A stretch of DNA of 64,000 bases from Myxococcales bacterium. GTDB taxonomy: Bacteria; Myxococcota; Myxococcia; Myxococcales; Myxococcaceae. Under the pieces are notes generated by a model. That model ran no database searches and was not told the origin of the DNA. It saw only the letters and a list, made by a program, of their open reading frames with translations. Location: the NCBI GenBank assembly GCA_020846875.1, contig JADLDB010000117.1, positions 54,080-118,079 on the forward strand, in the 5' to 3' direction. Position numbers and translations under genes: made by a program. Shown one piece after another: positions 9,637-18,081 of the stretch. The stretch's first letter is position 1. Every line of letters starts with the position of its first letter.

Positions 9637-12275
9637 TCACCTCGCACCCCGAAGACCGGGAGGATGGGCAGGCCGCGCAGGTACGCCTCCTGCGAGTAGT
9701 CGTAGCTGTAGATGACGGCCTCGACGTTGCCGCGGTTGGTGACGTTCTGCACGTCGACGTAGAGGGCCAGCACCCACTGCTGGAAGACGAAGCGCTTGTC
9801 GAGGCGCACGTCGAGCTGGAAGAAGTCGGGCAGGCGACGGGTGAAGGAGACGTCGGCGATGGGGACGAAGTAGTTGCCGTTGGCGTCCCACACCGCGGCC
9901 TTGATCTCCCGGCTCAGCGGGCCGGTGGTGTAGCGGATCTTCGCGCCCAAGATGAAGTCGTACGGCAGCTTGTAGCTGGCGACCACCACCAGGTTGTGCG
10001 GCTGGTCGAAGGGCGACAGGCCGTAGCTGGTGGCGCCGGCGAAGTCGCGCTCGCTGCGCGAGAAGCTGTAGCTCACCCACCCGAAGAAGTTCTTCGTCAG
10101 CGCGTGGCGCAGCAGCACCTCCGCGCCGTAGGCCCGGCCCCGCCCCTCGCTGGTGTAGCGCAGGTCCACGTCGTCGACGTTCACGTTTCCGCCGCTCGTG
10201 CCCAGCGTCGGCCGCGCCTGGTTGAAGAGCAGCTTGTAGTAGAGCTGCACGTCCAGGCTCACCGCGTCGGTGAAGCGCACCTCGGTGCCCAGCATGTACT
10301 GGGAGGCGCCCTCGGGCAGCAGCTCGGGGTTGCCGAAGGTGGGGGACAACAGGCCCTGCCGGAAGTCGGGCGGCTGGTGGTACAGGCCGGCGCCTCCCTT
10401 CAGCAGCACCCGGTCGTGCACCTGCCAGAAGCCGGCGATGCGCGGGTCGAACCACGCCTTGTTCATCTGCGAGTTGTAGTCGCCGCGCAGGCCGCCCACG
10501 AGCTTGACGCTTGGCAGCGGCTTCCAGATCAGATCGAGGAAGAGCGCCGGCGCCACCATCCAGTTGAACTCGGTCTCGGCGACGAGGCGGCGGGAGGCGA
10601 AGGGATCGGGGATCTGGTTCAGCTTGATGGGCGGCGGCGCCTGCACCTCGACGCTGTACGGCAGCACCTGCAGGTCGAGGCCCGTCGCCAGCTCCAGGTT
10701 CGCCTCGGGCAGCTTCACCGTGACGGTGTTGCGGGACAGCAGGGGGAACTGCCAGCTCTTCGCGAACAGATCGCTGCCGACGGTGAAGGAGTAGTTGTCG
10801 ATGCCGAAGGAGGTGCGGGTGCGGAAGTCGACGCGCGCGGAGAACTCATGATCGAAGCCGGCCAGGAGCCTGTTGTACGCGAGCGAGGTGCCGAACTGGC
10901 CGCGGCCCTCGGGGTCGAGCGCGGGGTTGGGCAACAGCGCCACCAGCATGTCCGAGCTGCCGAAGGCGGTGAGGAAGAAGCGGGACTTGCCTCTCGGCGG
11001 CCGCCACTCGGCGCGCACCTGGTAGTCGAAGTAGCGCGGCGCCACCGAGAAGGCGATCGCGTCGTCGGCGCCGAACAGCTTCAGCACCCCGGGGAGGATG
11101 ACGTCGATGTAGCTGCGCCGGAAGCTGGCGGCCACCGACCAGCTCTCTGAGACAGGCCCCTCGACGAGCGCGGAGGTGTCCACCAGGTTGAGGTCGGCGT
11201 AGCCGTGCCAGCCCTTCTTCGACGGCGTGCGCACCTCGGCCGTCACCAGGCCGCCGATGGCGCGGCCCCAGTCGGCGCCGAAGTTCCCGGCCTGGAAGGA
11301 CAGGCTGTCGAGCAGGTTGGCGTTGAAGGTGCTGAACAGGCCGCCGAAGTGGAACAGCAGGGGCACGTTCGCCTCGTCGACGTACGTCTTGGAGTCCCAC
11401 GGCTTGCCGCCCCGGACGATGAGCAGCCCGAAGCCGAAGGGCGCGCGCGCCACGCCCGGCAGGTTCTGCACCACGCGGAAGGCGTCGCCCGCGGTGCCGG
11501 GGATGAGCTTGATTTCCTCCGTCTTCACGGTGACCTGCGCCACCTCGCGGCGCTCTCTGGGCGCGCGCACCACCGTCTCGAAGCCCCCGGAGGCCTTCTT
11601 GCGGACGTAGTAGGTCACCTCGGTGCGGCGGTTGGGCAGGAAGTCCTCCTGCACCTTGTAGGTTTCATGGCCGGCCACCACCACGGTGACGTCCTGGGTG
11701 CCCAGCGGCACCCCGGCCACCTCGAAGCTGCCGTCGTCGCGGCTGAGCGCCTCTTTCACCGCCTCGCCCGTACCCACCACGAGCTGCGCGGCGGGGAGCG
11801 GATCTCTCGTGCCGCGCTCGACGATGCGCCCGCTGAAGTTGACCACCTCCACGCCGGCGTCCACCCCGGCGTCGCGCTCCACGCCCTGGGGCGCTGGCGG
11901 AGGTTGAAAGAAGAACTGGTAGGCGTACTGGATGCGCACCGCGGCCGGCTGGCCGTCCACCTCCGCGGGGGAGAACTCGAACTGCCGCACCGCCGCCAGC
12001 GCGGCCGCGTCGAAGGCCTCGCCCGCGCTCTGCACCACGCGCACGTCCAGCACCTTGCCGTCCGCGCCGAGGTCCACCTCCATCACCACGGTCCCGCTGA
12101 CGCCCGCGTCTGCCAGCTCGGGCGGAAAGACGGCGGGCACCTGCTTGAGCAACGCCGGGGGCTTCGTCAGCACGCCGGTGGGGGGGCCAGCGTCTTCCCC
12201 GCCCTGCGCGAAGGCGACGACGGGGAAGAGGAGCAACCAGGCGAGGAGCGCGCGGCCCACGGCGGCCCCGGGCAT
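9630..12275 (-). CDS. TonB-dependent receptor with N-terminal TonB_C domain
   Basis: This 881-aa outer-membrane transporter has an unusual domain order. After the signal peptide (cleavage after VVAFA) comes a TonB C-terminal-like domain (about residues 30-115, with GTVVMEVDLGADGKVLDVRV and AALAAVRQFEFSPA). A carboxypeptidase-regulatory-like domain follows (GRIVERGTRDPLPAAQLVV onward), then a TonB plug (PGTAGDAFRVVQNLPGVARA) and a long beta-barrel ending in an aromatic residue (RGEW). The ATG at 12275 gives a clean signal peptide; a GTG at 12299 would add eight residues. It is followed by an overlapping lipoprotein gene. The substrate is unknown. The fusion could let the receptor engage ExbBD-type machinery or other receptors. 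Confidence 0.88.
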   Translation of the reverse strand: MPGAAVGRALLAWLLLFPVVAFAQGGEDAGPPTGVLTKPPALLKQVPAVFPPELADAGVSGTVVMEVDLGADGKVLDVRVVQSAGEAFDAAALAAVRQFEFSPAEVDGQPAAVRIQYAYQFFFQPPPAPQGVERDAGVDAGVEVVNFSGRIVERGTRDPLPAAQLVVGTGEAVKEALSRDDGSFEVAGVPLGTQDVTVVVAGHETYKVQEDFLPNRRTEVTYYVRKKASGGFETVVRAPRERREVAQVTVKTEEIKLIPGTAGDAFRVVQNLPGVARAPFGFGLLIVRGGKPWDSKTYVDEANVPLLFHFGGLFSTFNANLLDSLSFQAGNFGADWGRAIGGLVTAEVRTPSKKGWHGYADLNLVDTSALVEGPVSESWSVAASFRRSYIDVILPGVLKLFGADDAIAFSVAPRYFDYQVRAEWRPPRGKSRFFLTAFGSSDMLVALLPNPALDPEGRGQFGTSLAYNRLLAGFDHEFSARVDFRTRTSFGIDNYSFTVGSDLFAKSWQFPLLSRNTVTVKLPEANLELATGLDLQVLPYSVEVQAPPPIKLNQIPDPFASRRLVAETEFNWMVAPALFLDLIWKPLPSVKLVGGLRGDYNSQMNKAWFDPRIAGFWQVHDRVLLKGGAGLYHQPPDFRQGLLSPTFGNPELLPEGASQYMLGTEVRFTDAVSLDVQLYYKLLFNQARPTLGTSGGNVNVDDVDLRYTSEGRGRAYGAEVLLRHALTKNFFGWVSYSFSRSERDFAGATSYGLSPFDQPHNLVVVASYKLPYDFILGAKIRYTTGPLSREIKAAVWDANGNYFVPIADVSFTRRLPDFFQLDVRLDKRFVFQQWVLALYVDVQNVTNRGNVEAVIYSYDYSQEAYLRGLPILPVFGVRGEW

Positions 12276-12311
12276 AACGCATGGCGCTGTCGGCCGCACC
12301 GGAGGAAGCCT

Positions 12312-12557
12312 TCAGTCGTCGTCACGCCGGCCCAGCCAGAAGCCGGCGGCGAAGCCCACGAGCGCGGTGCCGAGGATGAGGACGGCCCAGGTGCTCTTCT
12401 GCTGCTCGGCGCGATGCTGGCGCAGGCGCTCCAGCTCGGCGTTGGTCACCAGGTAGCCCTCGGGAGAGAGGTAGGCGCCTCCGTGGACGTGGTGCGTCTC
12501 GCCGTCGAAGGTGTTGACCACCGCGTCCTTCACCTCGAGCACGTGCGTGGCTTCCAT
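12312..12557 (-). CDS. small single-span membrane protein
   Basis: This 81-aa protein has a soluble N-terminal part with a His cluster (GETHHVHGGAYLSPEG) and one hydrophobic span near the C-terminus (WAVLILGTALVGFAAGFWLG) followed by RRDDD. It starts at the ATG at 12557, divergent from the secreted hydrolase gene, and lies 36 bp upstream of the TonB-dependent receptor start, so it probably heads that operon. No family is recognised. Confidence 0.65.
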   Translation of the reverse strand: MEATHVLEVKDAVVNTFDGETHHVHGGAYLSPEGYLVTNAELERLRQHRAEQQKSTWAVLILGTALVGFAAGFWLGRRDDD

Positions 12558-12640
12558 GGCGCCGCCACCCTACGCCGTCCGCCGCGCGATGGCACCGCCC
12601 GGTTGCGTCGAGGCTCAGGCTCGTGGTTGACCGCGCCCCC

Positions 12641-14056
12641 ATGCATCGCATCGCCCTGATCGCCAGCGTCGTCGCGTCGGCCGCGGCTGCCCAGGTGACG
12701 AAGACGACCACCACGCTGACCATGCCCGACTGCCCGGGCGACAACTCGTACCAGGTGGACGTGTACCGGCCCGCGGGCGCGTCGCCCTTCCCGGTGGTGG
12801 CGATCGGCCACGGCTTTCAGAACAGCAAGGACAACTACGCGGTGGTGGCGAACGAATTGGCGTCGCTCGGCATCCTCGCGGTGGTGCCGCAGTTCCCCAC
12901 GCTGCTGCGCTGCGGCACGACGGATCACGCGCGGAACGGGCGCATCCTGCTGGCGGCGATCGATCAGCAGGTGACCGCGGGCGCGGCGGACGTGACGCGC
13001 CAGGGCCTGAGCGGACACAGCGCGGGGGGGCTGGCGGCCTTCTCGGCGTCGAGCACGCGGGCGGTGCAGGGCACCCTGCTCTTCGATCCGACGGATCAGA
13101 ACGGCCTCGGCGTCACCGCGGCGCCGATGGCGCAGGGGCCGGTGCTGTGGCTGTTCGCGGAGCCGGCGCTGTGCAATCTGCAGGGGAACGCCGCCGCGTG
13201 GTTTCAGCCCAAGCCGGGGCTGAAGGGGCGGCTCAAGGTGGACCTGGCGGGCCACTGCGATCCGCAGGATCCGGTGAGCAGCCTCTGCTCCGCAGGGTGT
13301 GGCGGCGGGTACAGCGCGTCGCGCTCGATGATCTACCGGACGTACGCGGTCGCCTTCTTCAAGCGCTTCCTGCTCGCGCAGGCCCTTCCGTGCCTGGAGG
13401 ACCTGGCGGCGGCGGACCTGGCGACGGGGCGCATCTCCGAGGTCGACTTGAGGCTCGGGGCGTGCGGCGCGGACGGCGGGACGGGCGGCGGAGCGGGCGG
13501 CGGCGGCGGTGCGACAGGAGGAGGCGGCGGCGCGACGGGCGGCGGCGGCGGAGCGACGGGAGGCGGCGGCGGTGCGACAGGAGGCGGCGGAGCGACGGGA
13601 GGCGGCGGCGCGACGGGCGGCGGCGGGGGTGAGACGGGCGGTGGTGCGGGTGGCGGCGGTACGGCCGGCGGTGGAGGCGGCGCGACCGGCGGCGGCGGCG
13701 CGACGGGTGGCGGCTCCGGCGGTGGCGAGTCCGGCGACGGCGGAGTGGACCCGATGACTCCGCCTCAGGGCTGTGGTTGCTCCTCGACACCCGGGGCGCT
13801 GGCGGCCCTGGTGGGCCTGGGGCTCACGCGGCGGCGGCGGCGAGCGCGCGGAACCGTCGCTGGCTCCTGCACCCGTGGCAAGGTGGACCACTCGACGCAC
13901 GGCCCGGGCCGGCGATTCCGACGCGGGAGAAGCGCCGGGGGAATGAGCAGGGGAGACGAGAGGCTGACGAGCGCCGTGCCCCTCGCGACCAGCCCCTCGG
14001 CCCCACTACGCGGATCTCCACTTCCGCGCACGCCTCCATCGGATGATCTGTGCTGA
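12641..14056 (+). CDS. secreted alpha/beta hydrolase with Gly-rich linker and read-through MYXO-CTERM
   Basis: The predicted protein has 471 aa: a signal peptide (MHRIALIASVVASAAAAQ), then an alpha/beta-hydrolase of the dienelactone hydrolase/PET-esterase type. The oxyanion segment GHGF lies near residue 57 and the nucleophile elbow GHSAGG has S127; a likely acid is in LLFDPTDQNG and a likely His in LAGHCDPQD. From about residue 280 comes a low-complexity linker of repeated GGGGGAT units. A MYXO-CTERM-like signal follows (GCGCSSTPGALAALVGLGL plus Arg run, nt 13769-13853). Such proteins normally stop right after the Arg run, but here the frame continues for about 68 residues of low-quality sequence, so a lost stop or a sequencing indel is likely. 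The ATG at 12641 is preferred over 12623. Confidence 0.82.
   Translation: MHRIALIASVVASAAAAQVTKTTTTLTMPDCPGDNSYQVDVYRPAGASPFPVVAIGHGFQNSKDNYAVVANELASLGILAVVPQFPTLLRCGTTDHARNGRILLAAIDQQVTAGAADVTRQGLSGHSAGGLAAFSASSTRAVQGTLLFDPTDQNGLGVTAAPMAQGPVLWLFAEPALCNLQGNAAAWFQPKPGLKGRLKVDLAGHCDPQDPVSSLCSAGCGGGYSASRSMIYRTYAVAFFKRFLLAQALPCLEDLAAADLATGRISEVDLRLGACGADGGTGGGAGGGGGATGGGGGATGGGGGATGGGGGATGGGGATGGGGATGGGGGETGGGAGGGGTAGGGGGATGGGGATGGGSGGGESGDGGVDPMTPPQGCGCSSTPGALAALVGLGLTRRRRRARGTVAGSCTRGKVDHSTHGPGRRFRRGRSAGGMSRGDERLTSAVPLATSPSAPLRGSPLPRTPPSDDLC
13487..13736 (+). repeat. GC-rich tandem repeat encoding the Gly-rich linker
   Basis: Degenerate units of about 18-21 bp (variants of ggcggcggcgcgacgggc) repeat more than ten times inside the hydrolase gene and encode GGGGGAT-type repeats. 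Such arrays are prone to slippage and to assembly error. Confidence 0.8.
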
Positions 14057-14343
14057 TCCGTCCTCCCGCCGCTCGAGGCACCCAGGCGGGTGTCGGGGCG
14101 CCGCCTCCTTTGACGAATCCTCTGCAACTTGATCCCGACCCGAGCGCTCTCCGCCGCTTGAGGAAGGCGTCGCTTTCGCCCGCGTGTGAATCAAAGCCCC
14201 GAAACCAGACGCTCGAGGGCGAAAGTGCAGAGGACTCGTCAGAGGAGGCGGCCGGCCAGGCCTCCCCTGCGCCGCCCCCGAGGATCAGGAGTGGCGGGAC
14301 GAGAGAGGGAAGTTGATCAAGCCCGATCGCGAGCGGGGAGCCA
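14057..14343. other. stretch without a convincing gene
   Basis: No ORF here has good codon usage on either strand. The open frames crossing it are read-through of the hydrolase or are opposite-strand artefacts. I see no RNA gene or clear terminator. Confidence 0.5.
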
Positions 14344-14660
14344 TCAGTCGACGCGCACCGCCCACACCGCGTGGGTGCCGTCTTCACGGTTGGCGGCGAG
14401 CTCGCCGACGGACACGGCGACCTCCCAGGCCCCCGCGCTCACCGAGGACGACTTCAGCACCAGCGCGAACGCCTGGTAGATGCCCGGTCGAAGTCGCCCG
14501 AGCAGCGCCGGAGGCACCCGGCCCCCAGCCGTGGAGCTTGCGTCGAAGCTGCAGTCAATCTGCTCGGTGCCGTTTCCGATGCGGAAGGTGAAGTGGCCAG
14601 GCGACCGGGAGGCCGGCGTCGCGCGGGGCGACCGACACGCCGTCGCTGACACGCCGTCGC
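14344..14660 (-). pseudogene. 3' fragment of an unknown gene
   Basis: The minus-strand reading from GHFTFRIGNGTEQIDC to HAVWAVRVD (about 85 residues) has the strong third-position GC of real coding DNA and looks like a beta-sandwich end. The frame continues to a TTG at 14718 but loses coding character past about 14660, and no ATG or GTG start lies upstream in frame. I therefore treat it as the C-terminal remnant of a truncated gene rather than a complete one. Confidence 0.35.
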
Positions 14661-14661
14661 T
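14634..14661 (+). repeat. 14-bp tandem duplication at a probable breakpoint
   Basis: The unit gacacgccgtcgct occurs twice in a row, exactly where the coding character of the leftward fragment and that of the rightward fragment both begin. It looks like a junction scar. Confidence 0.5.
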
Positions 14662-14703
14662 GCCCGGTGGCCGAATCGCCACGGCGACCTGACGGGGAGC
14701 GCG

Positions 14704-14868
14704 GTGCACCGGGTACAACTGGGCGGTGAGGGCACGGCCGAGCTCTCCCGCGACCTCGAGGCCGAACGGCTGCTCCAGCGCCTGGGTGCGCTCGTCGACA
14801 AGCTGACCGGCTGCGGCCGCTTCGTGGAGACGGACTCGAAGAAGCAGGGCGGCGGCTGCGTGGACTGA
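14704..14868 (+). pseudogene. short 3' gene fragment (54 codons)
   Basis: The plus-strand reading starting MHRVQLGGEGTAELSRDLEA and ending KKQGGGCVD has nearly every codon ending in G or C, so it is probably true coding sequence, but it is only 54 codons long and is cut on its left side by a stop near the tandem duplication. It may be the C-terminal scrap of a helical protein. No family is recognised. Confidence 0.3.
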
Positions 14869-14943
14869 CGGGGCCGCGGGCCGTCGTTTCCGCGTGACGG
14901 GCCTCGCCAGGCTTGCGCAGACTGCTGCCCTCTGGAGGGTGCG

Positions 14944-16029
14944 ATGAAGAAGATCCTGGTGTTGACCTCAGGCGGAGACTCCCCGGGGATGAACGCGGCC
15001 ATCCGCGCGATCGCCAAGCTGGGCGCGGCCGGAGGCATGCAGGTGTTCGGCGTGCAGGAAGGCTACGACGGCCTCATCGACGGGCGCTTCCGGGAGCTGA
15101 CGAAGGCGCTGCCCGACGGGCACCTGACGGTGGACAACGAGGTGGAGGCAGCCGGCGGCCAGGGCGGCACGCTGCTCGGCTCGGCGCGCTCGTCGCGCTT
15201 CCGCGAGGTAGCGGGCCGGGCCGAAGCGAAGAAGCAGATGGACAAGGTGGGGGCGGAAGGCCTCATCGTCATCGGGGGGAACGGCAGCCTCACCGGTGCG
15301 CACGCCCTGGCCGTCGAACACGGCGTGAAGGTGATGGGCATCCCCGGCAGCATCGACAACGACATCGGCTGCACGGCCACCTCCCTGGGCGTGGACACGG
15401 CGCTCAACACCATCGTGCAGGCGTGCGACCACATCTCCGACACCGCGCGCGCCCACCGCCGCGCCTTCCTGGTGGAGGTGATGGGGCGTGACTGCGGCTA
15501 CCTGGCGATGGCCAGCGCGGTGGCCATGGCTGCCGACGCCGCGTTGATGCGCGAGCAGGGGAAGAGCGAGGAGCAGTTGGTGCAGGACGTCGCCGGCATC
15601 ATCCGCAACGGCTTCGCGCGCGGGAAGCGGCGGATCCTGATCATCAAGGCCGAAGGGGTCCAGGTGTCGTGCACGAAGCTGGTCCGCCTCACCGAGGACC
15701 TGATGCGGCTGGAGCTGCCCAACCTGGAGATCCGCGCCACGGTGCTGGGCCACGTGGTGCGCGGCGGTAACCCCAGCTACAGCGATCGCGCGGTGGCGGG
15801 CCGGCTGGGGCTGGGCGCCGTGCAGGGCCTCGTCTCGGGCGCCACCGACGAGATGGTGGCCTGGCTGCCCGTCGTGTCGGGTGGCATCGCCACGCCGGAC
15901 TCGTCGGTGCAGCGCTTCCCGCTGGAGCGCGTGCTGGAGGAGACGCGCGCCCTCATCGACGGCACCTCGCCCGTGACGAAGCGGCGGCTGGTGCTGATGG
16001 GGAAGGCCGCCGGCGTGCTGTCTCTGTGA
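14944..16029 (+). CDS. pfkA: 6-phosphofructokinase
   Basis: This 361-aa cytoplasmic enzyme phosphorylates fructose 6-phosphate in glycolysis. Family motifs are clear: TSGGDSPGMNAAIR at the N-terminus, the GIPGSIDNDI segment that contains the catalytic Asp, the effector/substrate segment VEVMGRDCGYLA, and LGHVVRGGNPSYSDR. The phosphate-binding loop reads GGNGS where ATP-dependent enzymes such as E. coli PfkA have GGDGS and PPi-dependent ones GGDDS, so the phosphoryl donor is not certain. The length is slightly above that of the E. coli enzyme. A GGAGG lies just upstream of the ATG at 14944. It stands alone, convergent with the next gene. Confidence 0.93.
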   Translation: MKKILVLTSGGDSPGMNAAIRAIAKLGAAGGMQVFGVQEGYDGLIDGRFRELTKALPDGHLTVDNEVEAAGGQGGTLLGSARSSRFREVAGRAEAKKQMDKVGAEGLIVIGGNGSLTGAHALAVEHGVKVMGIPGSIDNDIGCTATSLGVDTALNTIVQACDHISDTARAHRRAFLVEVMGRDCGYLAMASAVAMAADAALMREQGKSEEQLVQDVAGIIRNGFARGKRRILIIKAEGVQVSCTKLVRLTEDLMRLELPNLEIRATVLGHVVRGGNPSYSDRAVAGRLGLGAVQGLVSGATDEMVAWLPVVSGGIATPDSSVQRFPLERVLEETRALIDGTSPVTKRRLVLMGKAAGVLSL

Positions 16030-16032
16030 GCC

Positions 16033-17418
16033 TCAGGGCGCGGTCGCCTTGCCGCCCGTGCTGGTACCGGGGAACTTCGCCGCGTCGAGCTCCCACGCCG
16101 CCTGCCCGCGGTGCGTGCCCACCCCCGCGGGATCGAGCCACCCAGACACCCGCGTGGAGGCGAGCAGCAGCGGCCCCAGCTCCGTCGCCGCGGCCACCAG
16201 CCCGGCCAGCTCCGGCGCCTGCAGCGCCTCCAAGAGCGGCACCTGCGCCAGCCCGTCGGCGAGCAGCTTCGGATCCACCACCGCCTCTCCCGCGTGCGCC
16301 TGCTTGCCGGCCGCGCCCTCCAGCGCCTTGAGCGCCGCGTCCTTCGCCGCCGCGTCGTTGGCCAGGTACAGGGTGGTGCCCGCCAGGCCCACCTCCAGCT
16401 TCCCCGCCCGCGAGGCCAGCGCCGCCGCGTCCAGCCCGCCCAAGAGCGCCTGCACCGCCGCCGCGTCCGACACCTCCGCGAGCAGCACGTGCTTCACCGC
16501 GAAGTAGCGCGCCTCTTTCGTCCGCAGCCCCTGCGTCACCTTCACCCGCGCGGCGAACAGCGCCACGTTCCCGGTGAGCAGCGGGGCCACCCGCGCGGAC
16601 AAGGGCGACAGGGCCTTCCCGCCCGGCACCTGCCGCAGCACCTGCTCCAACACCGGCCCCAGCGCCGGCCTCGCCAGCCGCGCCCGCACCACCGCCAGCC
16701 CCGGCGCCGACAGCTTCGCGTACGGACTGGTCCCCCCGCCCGCCAGCGCGGCCAGCGGCAGGCCCTTCGCCTTCGCGTCGGCGATCAGCGTCAGCCCGTC
16801 GGCCGAGAGCGTCAGCGCGCCGTGCTGCGCGCCCTTCGGCACCACCACCTGCGCCACGCCGGACAGGCCCTGCGCCAACGCAAAGCCGGGGCCCTTCGCG
16901 CTCTTTCCCAGCACCTTCGCCAGCTCGGGCAGCTGCTTCTCCACCGAGAGGCCGTGGCCGGTCATCGCGCAGGACTCGTCGCCGTCCAGCACGTAGCCGG
17001 CCAGCACCCGGTTGAGCGGGTCCCTCGCGCCCACCGTCGTCACGCCGCCTTCCTGCTTCGTGTACACCTCGCCCAGGCGCTCGAGGCGCTCCTGCGACGC
17101 CTGGGTGAAGCGCTTCACGTCCTTGAGTGCCACGCAGCTCACCGAGCGCTCGCCCAGCCGCGACACCGTCAGGGACGACGCCGGGTCGACGCCCGCGGCC
17201 TCCAGCGACGCCTTGTCCGTCACGTCGAACTCCAGCACCGGGTGCGCCTGGTCGCGCCAGCCCTCGGGACGAAAGAGCGTCGAGCGGCTCCCCGCCGCGG
17301 TGAAGAAGGGCAGCAGCGCCGGCAGCGCGTCCAGCTTCGGCACGTACGTCACCACAGAGGCCTCCGCCGGAGCGCGGGGGGCCGACAACAGCGCGGTGAC
17401 GGCGAGCGCGAGCACCAT
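16033..17418 (-). CDS. secreted protein of unknown function
   Basis: This 461-aa protein begins with a signal peptide (MVLALAVTALLSAPRAPAEA), so it is probably exported. The mature part is rich in Ala and Leu, with alternating strands and helices and repeated FAARVKVTQG- or VARLGERS-like strands; it superficially resembles DUF3352-type proteins, but no signature is firm. The frame is open further upstream (to 17514), but the ATG at 17418 places a clean signal peptide at the N-terminus and is preferred. The gene ends 3 bp from the end of pfkA (convergent) and starts 114 bp from the gene at 17533 (divergent). Confidence 0.65.
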   Translation of the reverse strand: MVLALAVTALLSAPRAPAEASVVTYVPKLDALPALLPFFTAAGSRSTLFRPEGWRDQAHPVLEFDVTDKASLEAAGVDPASSLTVSRLGERSVSCVALKDVKRFTQASQERLERLGEVYTKQEGGVTTVGARDPLNRVLAGYVLDGDESCAMTGHGLSVEKQLPELAKVLGKSAKGPGFALAQGLSGVAQVVVPKGAQHGALTLSADGLTLIADAKAKGLPLAALAGGGTSPYAKLSAPGLAVVRARLARPALGPVLEQVLRQVPGGKALSPLSARVAPLLTGNVALFAARVKVTQGLRTKEARYFAVKHVLLAEVSDAAAVQALLGGLDAAALASRAGKLEVGLAGTTLYLANDAAAKDAALKALEGAAGKQAHAGEAVVDPKLLADGLAQVPLLEALQAPELAGLVAAATELGPLLLASTRVSGWLDPAGVGTHRGQAAWELDAAKFPGTSTGGKATAP

Positions 17419-17532
17419 AGGGGCCGCACCGTAGCAGCGGATCAGCCGATCGCGCCCAGGCCCGATTTTTCGGCCTCGCGCGGACCGCAGGGTGTAGGAA
17501 GGGCGGCCCATCACTCACCTGGAGGGAAGCCC

Positions 17533-18036
17533 ATGGCGTTCAAGGCCACCACCGTGAAGTCCGGCCGGCTGGAGATCCACGGCCTCGAAGAGTTCATCGA
17601 GGCGAAGCTGCGCGAGTTCAAGAAGGCGCTCGGGTCCTTCACCGCGAAGGCCCAGCGGCGCCTGGGGAAGAAGGCCCCCGCGAGGAAGGGCGCGAGGACT
17701 CCCGGCACCGACAAGAGCCCGCTCGAGCACCTCTTCGCGGCCCAGGCCGCCCACTCCAAGGGCGCGGCGCTGGCGAAGGCCGGCAAGCAGAAGGACCAGC
17801 TTCTGCGCTCGCTCATCCCGCTCTACCTGGTGCGGGACCGCGGCGTGGAGATCTCCAGCGGCACCACCTCGAAGTTCTGGGCCCGCCACGGGGTGAAGTT
17901 CGCCGCCCCCAACGCCGCCAAGGCCTTACGCGAGCACGTCGGCTACGCCCGCCGCACCGCGAAGGGCCCGCAGATCACCCCCAACGGCGTGAAGTACGTC
18001 GAGGCGGCCCTGGGCGCGAAGAAGAAGGCGGCGTAG
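17533..18036 (+). CDS. basic protein of unknown function
   Basis: This 167-aa Lys/Ala-rich cytoplasmic protein starts at the ATG at 17533 with GGAGG upstream. The N-terminal helix (LEEFIEAKLREFKKAL) is followed by a basic low-complexity stretch (RLGKKAPARKGAR), a long helical middle (HLFAAQAAHSKGAALAKAG) and a C-terminal part with YLVRDRGVEISSG and GPQITPNGVKYVEAAL. Its charge could suit nucleic-acid binding, but no known domain is visible. Confidence 0.6.
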   Translation: MAFKATTVKSGRLEIHGLEEFIEAKLREFKKALGSFTAKAQRRLGKKAPARKGARTPGTDKSPLEHLFAAQAAHSKGAALAKAGKQKDQLLRSLIPLYLVRDRGVEISSGTTSKFWARHGVKFAAPNAAKALREHVGYARRTAKGPQITPNGVKYVEAALGAKKKAA

Positions 18037-18081
18037 CGGCGGAACGAGCCGCTTTCCCGCCGAGGCGGTACACTTCCCGGG

